Part shown: positions 1 through 6,530 of the stretch, piece after piece | How the letters are laid out: every line of letters begins with the position of its first letter | Position numbering within the stretch: position 1 is the first letter of the stretch | DNA from: Bacteroidales bacterium UBA1711 | GTDB lineage: Bacteria; Bacteroidota; Bacteroidia; Bacteroidales; P3 | NCBI GenBank assembly: GCA_002317325.1 | Contig: DCJB01000039.1 | Span: 2,224-8,753, forward strand | Length of the DNA: 6,530 nucleotides | Direction of reading: 5' to 3' | Notes under the pieces: model-generated | Database searches by the model: none | Seen by the model: only the letters and a program-made list of their open reading frames with translations | Told to the model about the DNA's origin: nothing | Position numbers and translations under genes: made by a program

Positions 1-638
1 GTGGAGGACCTCGCCCAATCCACTTGGTCGCCAAAGTTGTAGAGGAACACGAAGCCTCCTGCCGCTACGACGGACAGAATGGCGAACCACTTCCACCACC
101 GCTTCGACTCCATGCCGCCGTAGAAGAGCATGAAGAAGCAGGTGACGAGGATAATGATGGACATTGAGAGGTTGGAGGGCAGCACCAAGCCGGCGACCAC
201 CAGCACGGGCGCCGACACCGCCAGCAGGGTGCGGTTCTCGTTCAGCGTCTCTTTGTTGTGTGCCAGCGAGCGGGCCAGGAACACCACCACCGCCACCTTG
301 GCTATCTCCGACGGCTGGAAAGAGGCCACCACTAAGTTCATTCGGCGGCCGCCCCCCGCCAGCAGCACCGCCAGTAGCGCCACTGCCAGCAACAGCGCCC
401 ATTTCGACAGTTTGGCGTATATGCGGTAGTTAGTGTGCGATAGGATTATCACCACAACGTAGGTTGCCAACACAAACACAAGGTGGCGGAAAAACTGTGC
501 TGTCGGAGAGGTGCTGTATGTCGTCACAGCCATCATTCCGATGGTGCTATAGACCGCAATGAGCGATATTCCGCTCAAGAGCAGGAAAATCACCCACAGG
601 GCTGCGTCGCCGGCAAAGATATTTAACCTACGTTTCAT
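1..638 (-). CDS. ftsW: FtsW, septal peptidoglycan glycosyltransferase (SEDS family), 3' end missing
   Basis: This is the N-terminal 212 residues of a SEDS-family polytopic membrane protein, cut by the left window edge. FtsW polymerises lipid II into glycan strands at the septum, in complex with the FtsI transpeptidase. Visible marks are a short basic N-terminus (MKRRLN), hydrophobic segments at about residues 13-33, 52-67, 80-94, 112-124, 138-153, 158-173 and 184-200, the family motif FQPSEIAK at 107-114 preceded by GGGRRM at 95-100, and LPSNLS at 153-158, a form I recall as usual in Bacteroidetes. The catalytic Asp of SEDS enzymes lies in a later extracellular loop outside the window, so activity cannot be judged. 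The ATG at 638 lies 8 bases after the stop of the murD-like gene and follows an A-rich stretch (ATAACAAG). FtsW rather than RodA is inferred from its place after the murD position in a dcw cluster. Confidence 0.93.
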   Translation of the reverse strand, partial: MKRRLNIFAGDAALWVIFLLLSGISLIAVYSTIGMMAVTTYSTSPTAQFFRHLVFVLATYVVVIILSHTNYRIYAKLSKWALLLAVALLAVLLAGGGRRMNLVVASFQPSEIAKVAVVVFLARSLAHNKETLNENRTLLAVSAPVLVVAGLVLPSNLSMSIIILVTCFFMLFYGGMESKRWWKWFAILSVVAAGGFVFLYNFGDQVDWARSS

Positions 639-646
639 CTGACTTG

Positions 647-1186
647 TTATAGTTCGTTGACTTCCTGACGGAACAGGCGGCCGGCCGACTCGTCGTCCAA
701 TCCCTCGCGGGTGGCGGGCGAGAAGAGCACTTTCACCTGCTCCAGCCCCGAGTAGCAGGCCCGGTGGACGGCGGCCCCGATGGTCGGGCAGTCCTCAATC
801 ACCGGCACCATGCCTTGAAAAGCCTCGTGCAGCCGCTGGCAGTCGCTCCCCACGCAGAGGAGCATACGCACCTTGCGCAGTGCCAAAGAGCGGAGGATCG
901 AGTAGTCGGCCGCCCCATCGCCGCCGAAGGCAATCCATATCACGCCCCCCTCGGTGTTCTGCAGCGCATACCAGGTGGCGTTTACGCTGCGGGCGGCGGC
1001 GTCGTTGATGAACTCCTTGCCGTGGATGCGGGCCACAAACTCCATGCGGAAGTCGGTCTCGCCAAAACGGGCGAAGCAGTTCCGCAGTGCCGTGTTGCGC
1101 ATCTGCCGCAGACGGGCGGTATCGATGGAAGCCAGTCCGCTGTGTACGCGGTCTCGTCCTTGGATGGCTAATGTTTCAATACTCAT
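647..1186 (-). CDS. MurD C-terminal-domain-only protein (truncated, probably non-ligase)
   Basis: A 179-residue protein in the normal murD slot between mraY and ftsW. It aligns by eye with only the end of the central domain and the C-terminal domain of MurD, the ATP-dependent UDP-MurNAc-L-Ala:D-Glu ligase, which is about 440 residues long. Matching stretches are FRMEFVARIHGKEFIND (46-62), VNATWYAL (68-75), GGDGAADYS (88-96), LLCVGSD (109-115), LHEAF (119-123) and VLFSPA (153-158). The N-terminal UDP-binding domain and the P-loop ATPase domain are absent. An in-frame TAA at 1211-1213 lies nine codons before the ATG, so no longer form is encoded here. Residues that act in MurD are changed: DSKATN reads DAAARS (62-67), the GGDGK lysine is missing, the HN after the LxGxHN glycine reads DR (12-13), and SPACAS reads SPATRE. 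It is therefore very unlikely to ligate D-Glu alone. It could be a repurposed domain, one part of a split system or a relic; the intact frame favours a functional protein. Confidence 0.85.
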   Translation of the reverse strand: MSIETLAIQGRDRVHSGLASIDTARLRQMRNTALRNCFARFGETDFRMEFVARIHGKEFINDAAARSVNATWYALQNTEGGVIWIAFGGDGAADYSILRSLALRKVRMLLCVGSDCQRLHEAFQGMVPVIEDCPTIGAAVHRACYSGLEQVKVLFSPATREGLDDESAGRLFRQEVNEL

Positions 1187-1231
1187 GTTCAGATGTATTT
1201 GGAAGTGTGCTTATTGATGTGTGTATTTAGG
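1187..1231 (-). other. AT-rich spacer between mraY and the murD-like gene
   Basis: These 45 bases separate the mraY stop (TAG) from the ATG of the murD-like gene. They are about 36% GC, far below the flanking coding sequence. I see no recognisable Bacteroidales promoter (TTTG and TAnnTTTG), no hairpin, and no trace of coding sequence for the missing MurD N-terminal or ATPase domains. The stretch contains the in-frame TAA (1211-1213) that fixes the murD-like start. It looks like an ordinary intercistronic gap, not a decayed gene. Confidence 0.6.
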
Positions 1232-2404
1232 CTATCGGAGTTTGAGGGTGACAATGCTTACGATGGCCAGCAGTATGCCTATGATGGCGAACCGCTGGAC
1301 TATCTTGGGTTCGGCCATGCCCTTTTTCTGGTAGTGGTGGTGTATGGGTGTCATCAGGAAGGGGCGCTTCTCCACGGGCACTATCTGCGAGGCGGGCAGG
1401 TGGTGGCGGCGGCGATAGACCTTGCAGCCGGCGGTCTGTATGATGACCGACAGGCTCTCGACCAGATAGATGCCGCACAGGATGGGGAGGAGCAGCTCCT
1501 TGCGGATGAGCAGAGCATACACTGCAATGATGCCGCCCAGTGCCAGCGACCCCGTGTCGCCCATGAATACCTCGGCAGGGTAGGTGTTGAACCATAGGAA
1601 GCCCAAGGTGGCCCCCACAAAGGCGGTGATGAAGACAGTCAGCTCGCCGATGTTGGGCAGATATACGATGTTGAGGTAGTTGGACATGATGATGTTGCCC
1701 GAAAGCCACGCCAGAATGGCCAGTGCCACACCTACAATGCCGGCGGTGCTGGAGGCCAGGCCGTCTATGCCGTCGGCGAGGTTGGTGCCGTTGGACACCG
1801 CCGTCACCACAAAGATGGCCACGAGCACATACACCACCCACACCCAGTTCTGCGTCCAGTCGCCCATCCAGCTGATGAGGCAGGCATAGTCAAACTCGTT
1901 GCCTTTGATGAAGGGGATGGTCGTCTTGGTGGAGGCAATGTCGGGGTGGAACGACAGCAGCAGCCCCACGGCCAGCCCCAGCCCTACCTGCCCGAAGACC
2001 TTGAACCGGCCGGGCAGCCCCTTTTTGTTCTTGCGGAAGACCTTGATATAGTCGTCCAGTCCGCCTATGAATCCGAGCCACAAGGTGGTCACGAGCATAG
2101 TAATCACATAGACGTTGTCTAATTTGGCGAAGAGGAGGGTGGGCGCTATGATGGCCGAGAGGATGAGCAGGCCGCCCATGGTGGGTGTGCCTTCTTTCTC
2201 TTTCTGTCCCTCCAGCCCCAGGTTGCGCACGGTCTCGCCTATCGACTTGCGGCGGATGAAGCGGATGAATGGCTTGCCGAACACGAGCATGATAAGCAGC
2301 GAGGTTATCGCCGACATCGAAGCGCGGAACGAGATATACTGGAATACTCCCGCGCCGGGCAGGTCAATGGTTCGGTCCAACCAGTCAAAGAGGTAGTACA
2401 GCAT
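1232..2404 (-). CDS. mraY: MraY, phospho-N-acetylmuramoyl-pentapeptide transferase
   Basis: MraY is the integral membrane enzyme that transfers phospho-MurNAc-pentapeptide from UDP to undecaprenyl phosphate, making lipid I on the cytoplasmic face. The 390-residue product carries all family signatures: TMGG at 75-78, the catalytic-site DD at 117-118 (GLDDYIK), [12 protein letters not shown] at 205-216 with the magnesium-site aspartates, [10 protein letters not shown] at 282-291, and [10 protein letters not shown] at 353-362 in the last cytoplasmic loop. Some ten hydrophobic segments are evident. The loop before HHH (about 329-350, rich in Arg and His) is longer than in E. coli MraY (360 residues), as I recall for Bacteroidetes homologues. 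I chose the ATG at 2404, which gives the MLYYLF start typical of the order and follows AGAAGAA. An in-frame GTG at 2446 would add 14 residues and overlap murE by 7 bases, but is less likely. The gene lies 35 bases downstream of murE. Confidence 0.96.
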   Translation of the reverse strand: MLYYLFDWLDRTIDLPGAGVFQYISFRASMSAITSLLIMLVFGKPFIRFIRRKSIGETVRNLGLEGQKEKEGTPTMGGLLILSAIIAPTLLFAKLDNVYVITMLVTTLWLGFIGGLDDYIKVFRKNKKGLPGRFKVFGQVGLGLAVGLLLSFHPDIASTKTTIPFIKGNEFDYACLISWMGDWTQNWVWVVYVLVAIFVVTAVSNGTNLADGIDGLASSTAGIVGVALAILAWLSGNIIMSNYLNIVYLPNIGELTVFITAFVGATLGFLWFNTYPAEVFMGDTGSLALGGIIAVYALLIRKELLLPILCGIYLVESLSVIIQTAGCKVYRRRHHLPASQIVPVEKRPFLMTPIHHHYQKKGMAEPKIVQRFAIIGILLAIVSIVTLKLR

Positions 2405-2439
2405 TTCTTCTGATGGTGTTATTAGTTCTTTTTGTCGGG

Positions 2440-3894
2440 TCAGCACCCCTTCGGGTCGAGGAGTTTCTTCAGTTCTTCGGTGTCGTCGAAGTGGTGCTTC
2501 ACCCCGTTTATGTCCTGATATTTCTCGTGTCCTTTGCCGGCCACGAGTATGATGTCGCCTTCGCGGCCCATCATGACGGCGGTTTTGATGGCCTGGCGGC
2601 GGTCACTGATTCTCACCGCCATGCCCCGTTCTTCGGCCTTCAGCCCCGCCTCCATGTCGTCGAGAATGCTTTCGGGGTTCTCGGTGCGGGGGTTGTCGGA
2701 GGTGAGGATGAGTTTGTCGCTCAGGCGGCAGGCGATGGCGGCCATTTCGGGTCGCTTGGTCTTGTCGCGGTCGCCCCCGCAGCCCACCACTGTCAGCAGC
2801 AGCTGCCCGGGACGGCGTATCTCGTTGATGGTCGAAAGCACGTTCTCCAATGCGTCGGGCGTGTGGGCGTAGTCCACTATCGCGGTGAGGCCGCGTCCGC
2901 TCACATACTGGAATCGTCCCTCGGCGGCCTCGAGGGTGCTGAGGAGCCGCAGGGCTTCGTCCGCCCCCATGCCGCACGCTGTCGCCACCCCGTAGATGGC
3001 TGTGAGGTTGTAGGCGTTGAAGCGGCCCACCAACCGAGTCCACACTTCGCGGCCGTCCACTTCGAGCAGCAGCCCCTGAAAGGTGTCTTCCACCACTCGG
3101 CAGCGGTGGTCGGCCGTATGCTGCAGGCTGTAGGTGAGCACCCGGGCGCGGGTGTTCTGCACCATCACCCGCCCGTTGCGGTCGTCGATGTTGGTGAGGG
3201 CGAAGGCCTCGGCGGGCAGGTCGTCGAAGAATTTTTTCTTGGCGGCAATGTAGTTGGCCATGGTCTTGTGGTAGTCGAGGTGGTCGTGGGTGATGTTGCT
3301 GAACACCCCCCCGGCGAAACGCAGGCCCGCTATGCGCTGCTGCACCACCGAGTGGCTGCTCACCTCCATGAAGGCGTACTGGCAGCCCGCGTCTGCCATT
3401 CGGCGCAGCAGGCTGTTGAGCTCCAAAGCGTCGGGGGTGGTGTGGGTGGAGGGCGCCTCGGCATCGTCAATCTTGTTCACGATGGTGGAGAGCAGTCCCG
3501 CCCCGAATCCTGCCGCCCGAAAGAGGCGGTGCAGCAGGGTCACAGTGGTGGTCTTGCCGTTGGTGCCCGTCACTCCGATGAGTTTCAGCTGCTGCGAGGG
3601 GTGTCCGTAGTAGTTGTCGGCCATCACGCCCAAGGCCCGGTCGGTGTCGGCCACCAGCACGTAGGCCGCGCCCGGGGCGGGCGTTTCGGGCAGCCGCTGG
3701 CACACTATCGCAACAGCCCCGTCGGCCGCGGCCTTGTCCATATAGTCGTGCCCGTCGGCGCGCGTGCCGACCTGTGCCACAAAGCAGGTGCCGGGTACCA
3801 CCTTCCGCGAGTCGAAGCAGATGTTCTCCACCTCGGGGTCGGCGGCCACCGCCGCGAGGGGTTCCACCCCCTTGATTATTTCAGACAGTTTCAT
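2440..3894 (-). CDS. murE: MurE, UDP-MurNAc-L-Ala-D-Glu:meso-diaminopimelate ligase
   Basis: MurE is a cytoplasmic, ATP-dependent Mur ligase that adds the third stem-peptide residue to UDP-MurNAc-L-Ala-D-Glu. The 484-residue product has the full three-domain layout: an N-terminal UDP-binding domain with the FDSRKVVPG segment near 27-35, the P-loop GTNGKTT at 110-116, TTPDALELN at 152-160, EVSSH at 177-181, the lysine-rich YIAAKKKFF with the probable carbamylated Lys at 219, GRFQ at 326-329, and [14 protein letters not shown] at 372-385 in the C-terminal domain. DNPRTENP at 400-407 is the form linked to meso-diaminopimelate rather than lysine, and GKGHEKYQ at 453-460 supports this. I placed the start at the ATG at 3894, because MKLSEIIKG matches MurE starts and follows GTAACGAA; the in-frame ATG at 3924 would add ten residues unlike the family. 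The start lies 51 bases after the ftsI stop. All catalytic motifs appear intact, in contrast to the neighbouring murD-like gene. Confidence 0.96.
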   Translation of the reverse strand: MKLSEIIKGVEPLAAVAADPEVENICFDSRKVVPGTCFVAQVGTRADGHDYMDKAAADGAVAIVCQRLPETPAPGAAYVLVADTDRALGVMADNYYGHPSQQLKLIGVTGTNGKTTTVTLLHRLFRAAGFGAGLLSTIVNKIDDAEAPSTHTTPDALELNSLLRRMADAGCQYAFMEVSSHSVVQQRIAGLRFAGGVFSNITHDHLDYHKTMANYIAAKKKFFDDLPAEAFALTNIDDRNGRVMVQNTRARVLTYSLQHTADHRCRVVEDTFQGLLLEVDGREVWTRLVGRFNAYNLTAIYGVATACGMGADEALRLLSTLEAAEGRFQYVSGRGLTAIVDYAHTPDALENVLSTINEIRRPGQLLLTVVGCGGDRDKTKRPEMAAIACRLSDKLILTSDNPRTENPESILDDMEAGLKAEERGMAVRISDRRQAIKTAVMMGREGDIILVAGKGHEKYQDINGVKHHFDDTEELKKLLDPKGC

Positions 3895-3945
3895 TTCGTT
3901 ACTCTTTCCGCCCTGCGGTTCCAAGAGCCGGGGGGCATGGGTTGT

Positions 3946-6135
3946 TCATGGTTTCAGTTCCAGATATACCACCGTGCCTTTGTCGGCGCGGGTGTGCGAT
4001 TTGGGGCTTTGGCTTGCCACCTTGCCCATTCCTGAGAAGCGCGCCTTCATGCCGCAGCGGCGCAGCAGCTCCATGGCGTCGCGCACCGTCATGCCCACGC
4101 AGTTGGGCACCACCCCCTTGGGCAGGTGGTAGTTCTTGTAGCACTGGCTCCTCTCGTCAAACACTGTCCACTGCGTCGCGGGGGTCGTGTCGCTCACGGC
4201 AAACGGTATGCCCAACAGGCGGCTGATGTTCTCCACCTCCGTGCGGGGTGCCTTGGCCGCCCGCGGGTTCTGCACCCGTGCCGAGTCGTCTATCCGCACG
4301 CTGCCCAGCTCTTTGTCAAAGGCCACCACGCAGTCGGCAATCTTGCGGAACACCGGGGCGGCTGCCACGCGGCCCGCGCTGCCCGTCCCCTCCACCATCA
4401 CCAGGCAGGTGTACCGGGGCGCGTCGGCCGGGAAGAAGCCGGCAAACGAGGATGTGTTGATATGTTTGTCGCGTATGCTCTGCGACGTGCCGGTCTTGCC
4501 GGCAATGCCATATACGGTGTTATATATGTTGCTGCCTGTGCCGCGTTCCACCACCCCCAGCAGCATTTCGCGCATCTGTTTGGCGGTCTCCTCGCTGCAG
4601 ATGTGTTCCCGCAGCACCACGGGGCCTATCTCCGAGCGTCCGCCTCCGTCTATCACTTCGCGGCAGAAGAGGGGCTTCACCATCTTGCCGCCGTTGGCCA
4701 GGGCGTTGTAGAAGGTCACCAACCGCAAGGGCGACACGGCGCAGGAATACCCGTAGCTGAAGTTGAGGAAGTTGCGGTCGGGTCCAAGGTCGCTCACATA
4801 GGCCTTGTATTCTTTCACTTCCAAGTCGGGCCTCATCATGCCGAAGGGAAACACCGCCTCCACGTTGCGCTTCATCCGGGCGCGGTCATTGCGGTAGTAG
4901 CGCCAGGCCAGCTCGCACATGCCTATGTTCGACGAGCGGGCCAGCACCGTGGGCAGCGACACCGTGTCGGCCGGTCCCTCGTGGCCGTCGTTCAGCACCC
5001 CCGTCGAGGGGCTGTACTGCTTCTCTCCCCCCGAGCGCACCCGCAGCGACGTGTCTATCCCTATCTTTTTGTCCTCGAGCATGGCGGTCATGAGCACTGT
5101 CTTGAAGGTGGAGCCGGGTTCATAGAGGTCGCTGCAGGCCACGTTGCTCCACAGCGCCTCCGAAATCCTTCCCGCCGTGTCGCGGGTGAGGCTGCTGCAC
5201 GCCAGCACATACCCCGTGGCCGCCTCCATCAGTATGGCGCAGCCCCGCTGCCCCCCGTTCTGCTGCATCGATTGCCGCAGGGCGCTCTCGGCAATATCCT
5301 GAAAGCGGGTGTCTATGGTGGCCACAATGCTCTTGCCGTCCTCCCGCCGCTGTATGTGGAGCGAGTCCCCCTCCTCCATCGGCAGCCACACCCCCCGCGT
5401 CAGGCGGCGGCACACAAAGCGGCCGTCCCGGCCCCGCAGCACGCTGTCATAGTAGCCCTCCAAGCCCGTGTATCCCTCGCTCTTCACCGTGCGGTAGTGG
5501 ATGCCTATCGTGTTCTCCCCGAGGTTGCCGTAGATGTGGGCCCGCACATAGCTGGTCACGCTCCCCTCCGCGGTCCCCGAGCACACGCAGCGGCTCCACC
5601 CCTCCATCTTGCGTATGCGGTCCCAGTGCGAGTACAGCACTTTCCGGGCCACATAAATGCACCTTCCGGGGCGGGCTTTGGTGTATTCGTTCATGATTCG
5701 GCTGCGGAACTCCGCCTCCGAGCGGTTGGGAAACTGGCTGTGCAGCAGGCGGCACACCTCGGGCAGGTTGGCCCTGAATGCCGAGTCGTTCGTCACCGTG
5801 CCTTCCATCACCGTCCGTCCCGCGTCGTCCCGCACCGTCTTGCCCTTCGAGTCCACCTTGGGCCACCGCCCCAGGTCCAGCACCAAGTCGCACACCGGCA
5901 TGGTGGTGGCCAGCACCTTGCCGTCCGACGAGAAGATGGTCCCCCTGCGGGCGGGCTCCACACGCTCCTCATACTCCCGCCGCTGCGCCTTCTCGCGCCA
6001 CATCTCGCCCTCCTTCACCTGGGTCTTCAGCGCCGCCCACAGCATGGCCCCGCCAAAGCCCGTCACCAAGATGAGCCACAGCGAGAGCATACGCTTGAAC
6101 AGTTGCTTGTTATGATATTTCTCCTCCAACGGCAT
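3946..6135 (-). CDS. ftsI: FtsI (PBP3-type), division-specific peptidoglycan D,D-transpeptidase with a PASTA domain
   Basis: A class B penicillin-binding protein that cross-links septal peptidoglycan and pairs with FtsW. Numbering from the ATG at 6135 (729 residues): a short cytoplasmic tail, one membrane anchor at about 17-36, then an extracytoplasmic part opening with RRGTIFSSDGKVLATT near 63-78. The pedestal region includes GLE..YD (224-230) and LRGRDG (233-238). The transpeptidase domain has the three active-site motifs STFK (342-345, nucleophile Ser342), SSN (401-403) and KTG (547-549). The C-terminus (about 673-729) is one PASTA domain opening VVPNCVGMTVRDAMELL. E. coli FtsI lacks PASTA and is 588 residues; this arrangement is usual in Bacteroidetes. 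An in-frame ATG at 6177 adds 14 residues and would overlap the ftsL stop by four bases (ATGA). I prefer 6135 because it follows the A-rich CACAAAAGA and gives a spacer like those elsewhere in the cluster, but this is not certain. The protein has 18 cysteines. Confidence 0.95.
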   Translation of the reverse strand: MPLEEKYHNKQLFKRMLSLWLILVTGFGGAMLWAALKTQVKEGEMWREKAQRREYEERVEPARRGTIFSSDGKVLATTMPVCDLVLDLGRWPKVDSKGKTVRDDAGRTVMEGTVTNDSAFRANLPEVCRLLHSQFPNRSEAEFRSRIMNEYTKARPGRCIYVARKVLYSHWDRIRKMEGWSRCVCSGTAEGSVTSYVRAHIYGNLGENTIGIHYRTVKSEGYTGLEGYYDSVLRGRDGRFVCRRLTRGVWLPMEEGDSLHIQRREDGKSIVATIDTRFQDIAESALRQSMQQNGGQRGCAILMEAATGYVLACSSLTRDTAGRISEALWSNVACSDLYEPGSTFKTVLMTAMLEDKKIGIDTSLRVRSGGEKQYSPSTGVLNDGHEGPADTVSLPTVLARSSNIGMCELAWRYYRNDRARMKRNVEAVFPFGMMRPDLEVKEYKAYVSDLGPDRNFLNFSYGYSCAVSPLRLVTFYNALANGGKMVKPLFCREVIDGGGRSEIGPVVLREHICSEETAKQMREMLLGVVERGTGSNIYNTVYGIAGKTGTSQSIRDKHINTSSFAGFFPADAPRYTCLVMVEGTGSAGRVAAAPVFRKIADCVVAFDKELGSVRIDDSARVQNPRAAKAPRTEVENISRLLGIPFAVSDTTPATQWTVFDERSQCYKNYHLPKGVVPNCVGMTVRDAMELLRRCGMKARFSGMGKVASQSPKSHTRADKGTVVYLELKP

Positions 6136-6173
6136 TCTTTTGTGGTTCCTTTCTCTGTGGGCCTGCCCGCCCC

Positions 6174-6530
6174 TCATATCTCATACGGCGGCCCGGCGGT
6201 GATGCCCACCCCCGTGCTGTCGAGCATTTCGGCTATCTGCGAAATCTTCACCGTCTCCTGAAACCGCTTCTGCAGCTCAATGCGCGACTCCCGCAGGTAG
6301 TTGATACGCTCCTGGGCCGCCAGTTTCTCCTTGCTCAGGCCCTCCACGCGGTAGCGGCAGAACACCAGCCCCAGCCCGTACAGGATGATCAGCAGGATAA
6401 GCTTGGTCTGCTTCAGCACCACCCGGCTCTGCAGCAGGTCGCCCCCCACAATTCGGGCCGCCCAGTTGGGCCGCCGCCCCTTTGCCGACTCTTTTGCCGA
6501 CTCCTTTGCGGGTTCTTCCGCGTGCGTGCG
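6174..6530 (-). CDS. ftsL: FtsL-like division protein (Bacteroidetes type), 5' end missing
   Basis: A small bitopic membrane protein immediately upstream of ftsI, with the build and position of the Bacteroidetes FtsL family. FtsL scaffolds the divisome with its partners and helps activate FtsW-FtsI. The window holds 118 residues. A charged cytoplasmic tail (about 1-26) contains two AKES repeats, followed by IVGGDLL (27-33) and LKQTKL (39-44), a motif pair I recall from this family. One membrane segment spans about 43-60, and a likely coiled coil rich in Leu, Glu, Lys and Arg spans about 62-95. The C-terminus ends PPYEI. The frame stays open to the right edge of the window, so the true start lies outside. 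A GTG at 6449 could start a 91-residue form but would drop the typical N-terminal tail. The stop lies 38 bases before the chosen ftsI start. Sequence conservation in FtsL is low, so the call rests on topology, context and the short motifs. Confidence 0.85.
   Translation of the reverse strand, partial: RTHAEEPAKESAKESAKGRRPNWAARIVGGDLLQSRVVLKQTKLILLIILYGLGLVFCRYRVEGLSKEKLAAQERINYLRESRIELQKRFQETVKISQIAEMLDSTGVGITAGPPYEI
6480..6509 (-). repeat. 12-base tandem repeat inside ftsL, about 2.5 copies
   Basis: The units at 6484-6495 and 6496-6507 differ at one base, and the flanking bases continue the pattern. On the coding strand the repeat is read in frame as AKES AKES AK, in the cytoplasmic tail of FtsL. 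A period of 12 keeps the frame if copies are gained or lost, so tail length could vary between strains. Confidence 0.7.

Noticed and set aside
764..1171. Plus-strand frames opposite the murD-like gene
   Set aside because: I considered whether the short MurD might be spurious and the plus strand real. The minus frame shows clear MurD homology along most of its length and fits the operon direction; the plus frame has no recognisable features.
647..1186. Annotating the murD-like gene as a pseudogene
   Set aside because: The frame is intact from a proper ATG to a stop placed 8 bases before ftsW, and structural positions are kept. Decay remains possible but is not shown by the sequence.
1187..1231. 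A possible promoter or a remnant of murD between mraY and the short murD-like gene
   Set aside because: There is no Bacteroidales promoter pattern and no residual MurD-like coding in any frame; it is only a short AT-rich gap.
1227..1841. A 204-codon minus-strand frame overlapping mraY in another phase
   Set aside because: MraY motifs [10 protein letters not shown] and [10 protein letters not shown] lie in the mraY frame over the same bases. The alternate product is Arg- and His-rich and meaningless.
2413..4035. A 540-codon open frame on the plus strand, antisense to murE
   Set aside because: It is a compositional shadow of murE. The true gene shows the complete set of Mur ligase motifs, and the antisense product is rich in His, Val and Gly with no domain.
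4126..6261. A 711-codon open frame on the plus strand, antisense to ftsI and part of ftsL
   Set aside because: It lies fully opposite a well-supported ftsI with all active-site motifs. Its translation is a His-, Ala- and Val-rich composition typical of the antisense of GC-rich coding sequence, and resembles no protein I know.

Overview
The window is a segment of a division and cell wall (dcw) gene cluster. All genes are read leftwards on the minus strand, in the order ftsL, ftsI, murE, mraY, a murD-like fragment, ftsW. The two end genes run off the window: ftsL lacks its 5' end at the right edge and ftsW lacks its 3' end at the left edge. I see no RNA genes, mobile elements, CRISPR arrays or clear terminators. 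The genes are close together, with spacers of about 8 to 51 bases, so a single operon is the simplest reading.

The organism is most likely a GC-rich member of the Bacteroidales (Bacteroidetes). The clues are a phylum-type short FtsL with a GGD...KQ membrane-proximal motif, an FtsI with a C-terminal PASTA domain, an MraY that starts MLYYLF and has an extended loop before its HHH motif, an FtsW with the PSNLS motif, and A-rich rather than strong Shine-Dalgarno sequences before most starts. Genus cannot be given from this sequence. Codon use is GC-rich, and this creates very long but meaningless open frames on the plus strand.

From right to left: FtsL and FtsI (division-specific transpeptidase) belong to the septal synthase, and FtsW is its glycosyltransferase partner. 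MurE adds the third residue of the stem peptide, probably meso-diaminopimelate given its DNPR motif. MraY attaches the finished muropeptide to undecaprenyl phosphate to make lipid I. Between MraY and FtsW, where Bacteroidales carry murD (the D-glutamate ligase), there is only a 179-residue protein equivalent to the C-terminal third of MurD.

This truncated MurD is the main point of interest. It has no N-terminal UDP-binding domain and no ATP-binding central domain, and an in-frame stop closely precedes its start. It has also lost nearly all the residues that in MurD bind D-glutamate or assist catalysis, yet its reading frame and fold-defining pattern remain intact. It cannot be a D-glutamate ligase by itself. 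It may be a repurposed Mur-ligase domain, for example a scaffold or regulator, with the true ligase encoded elsewhere, or a decaying relic.
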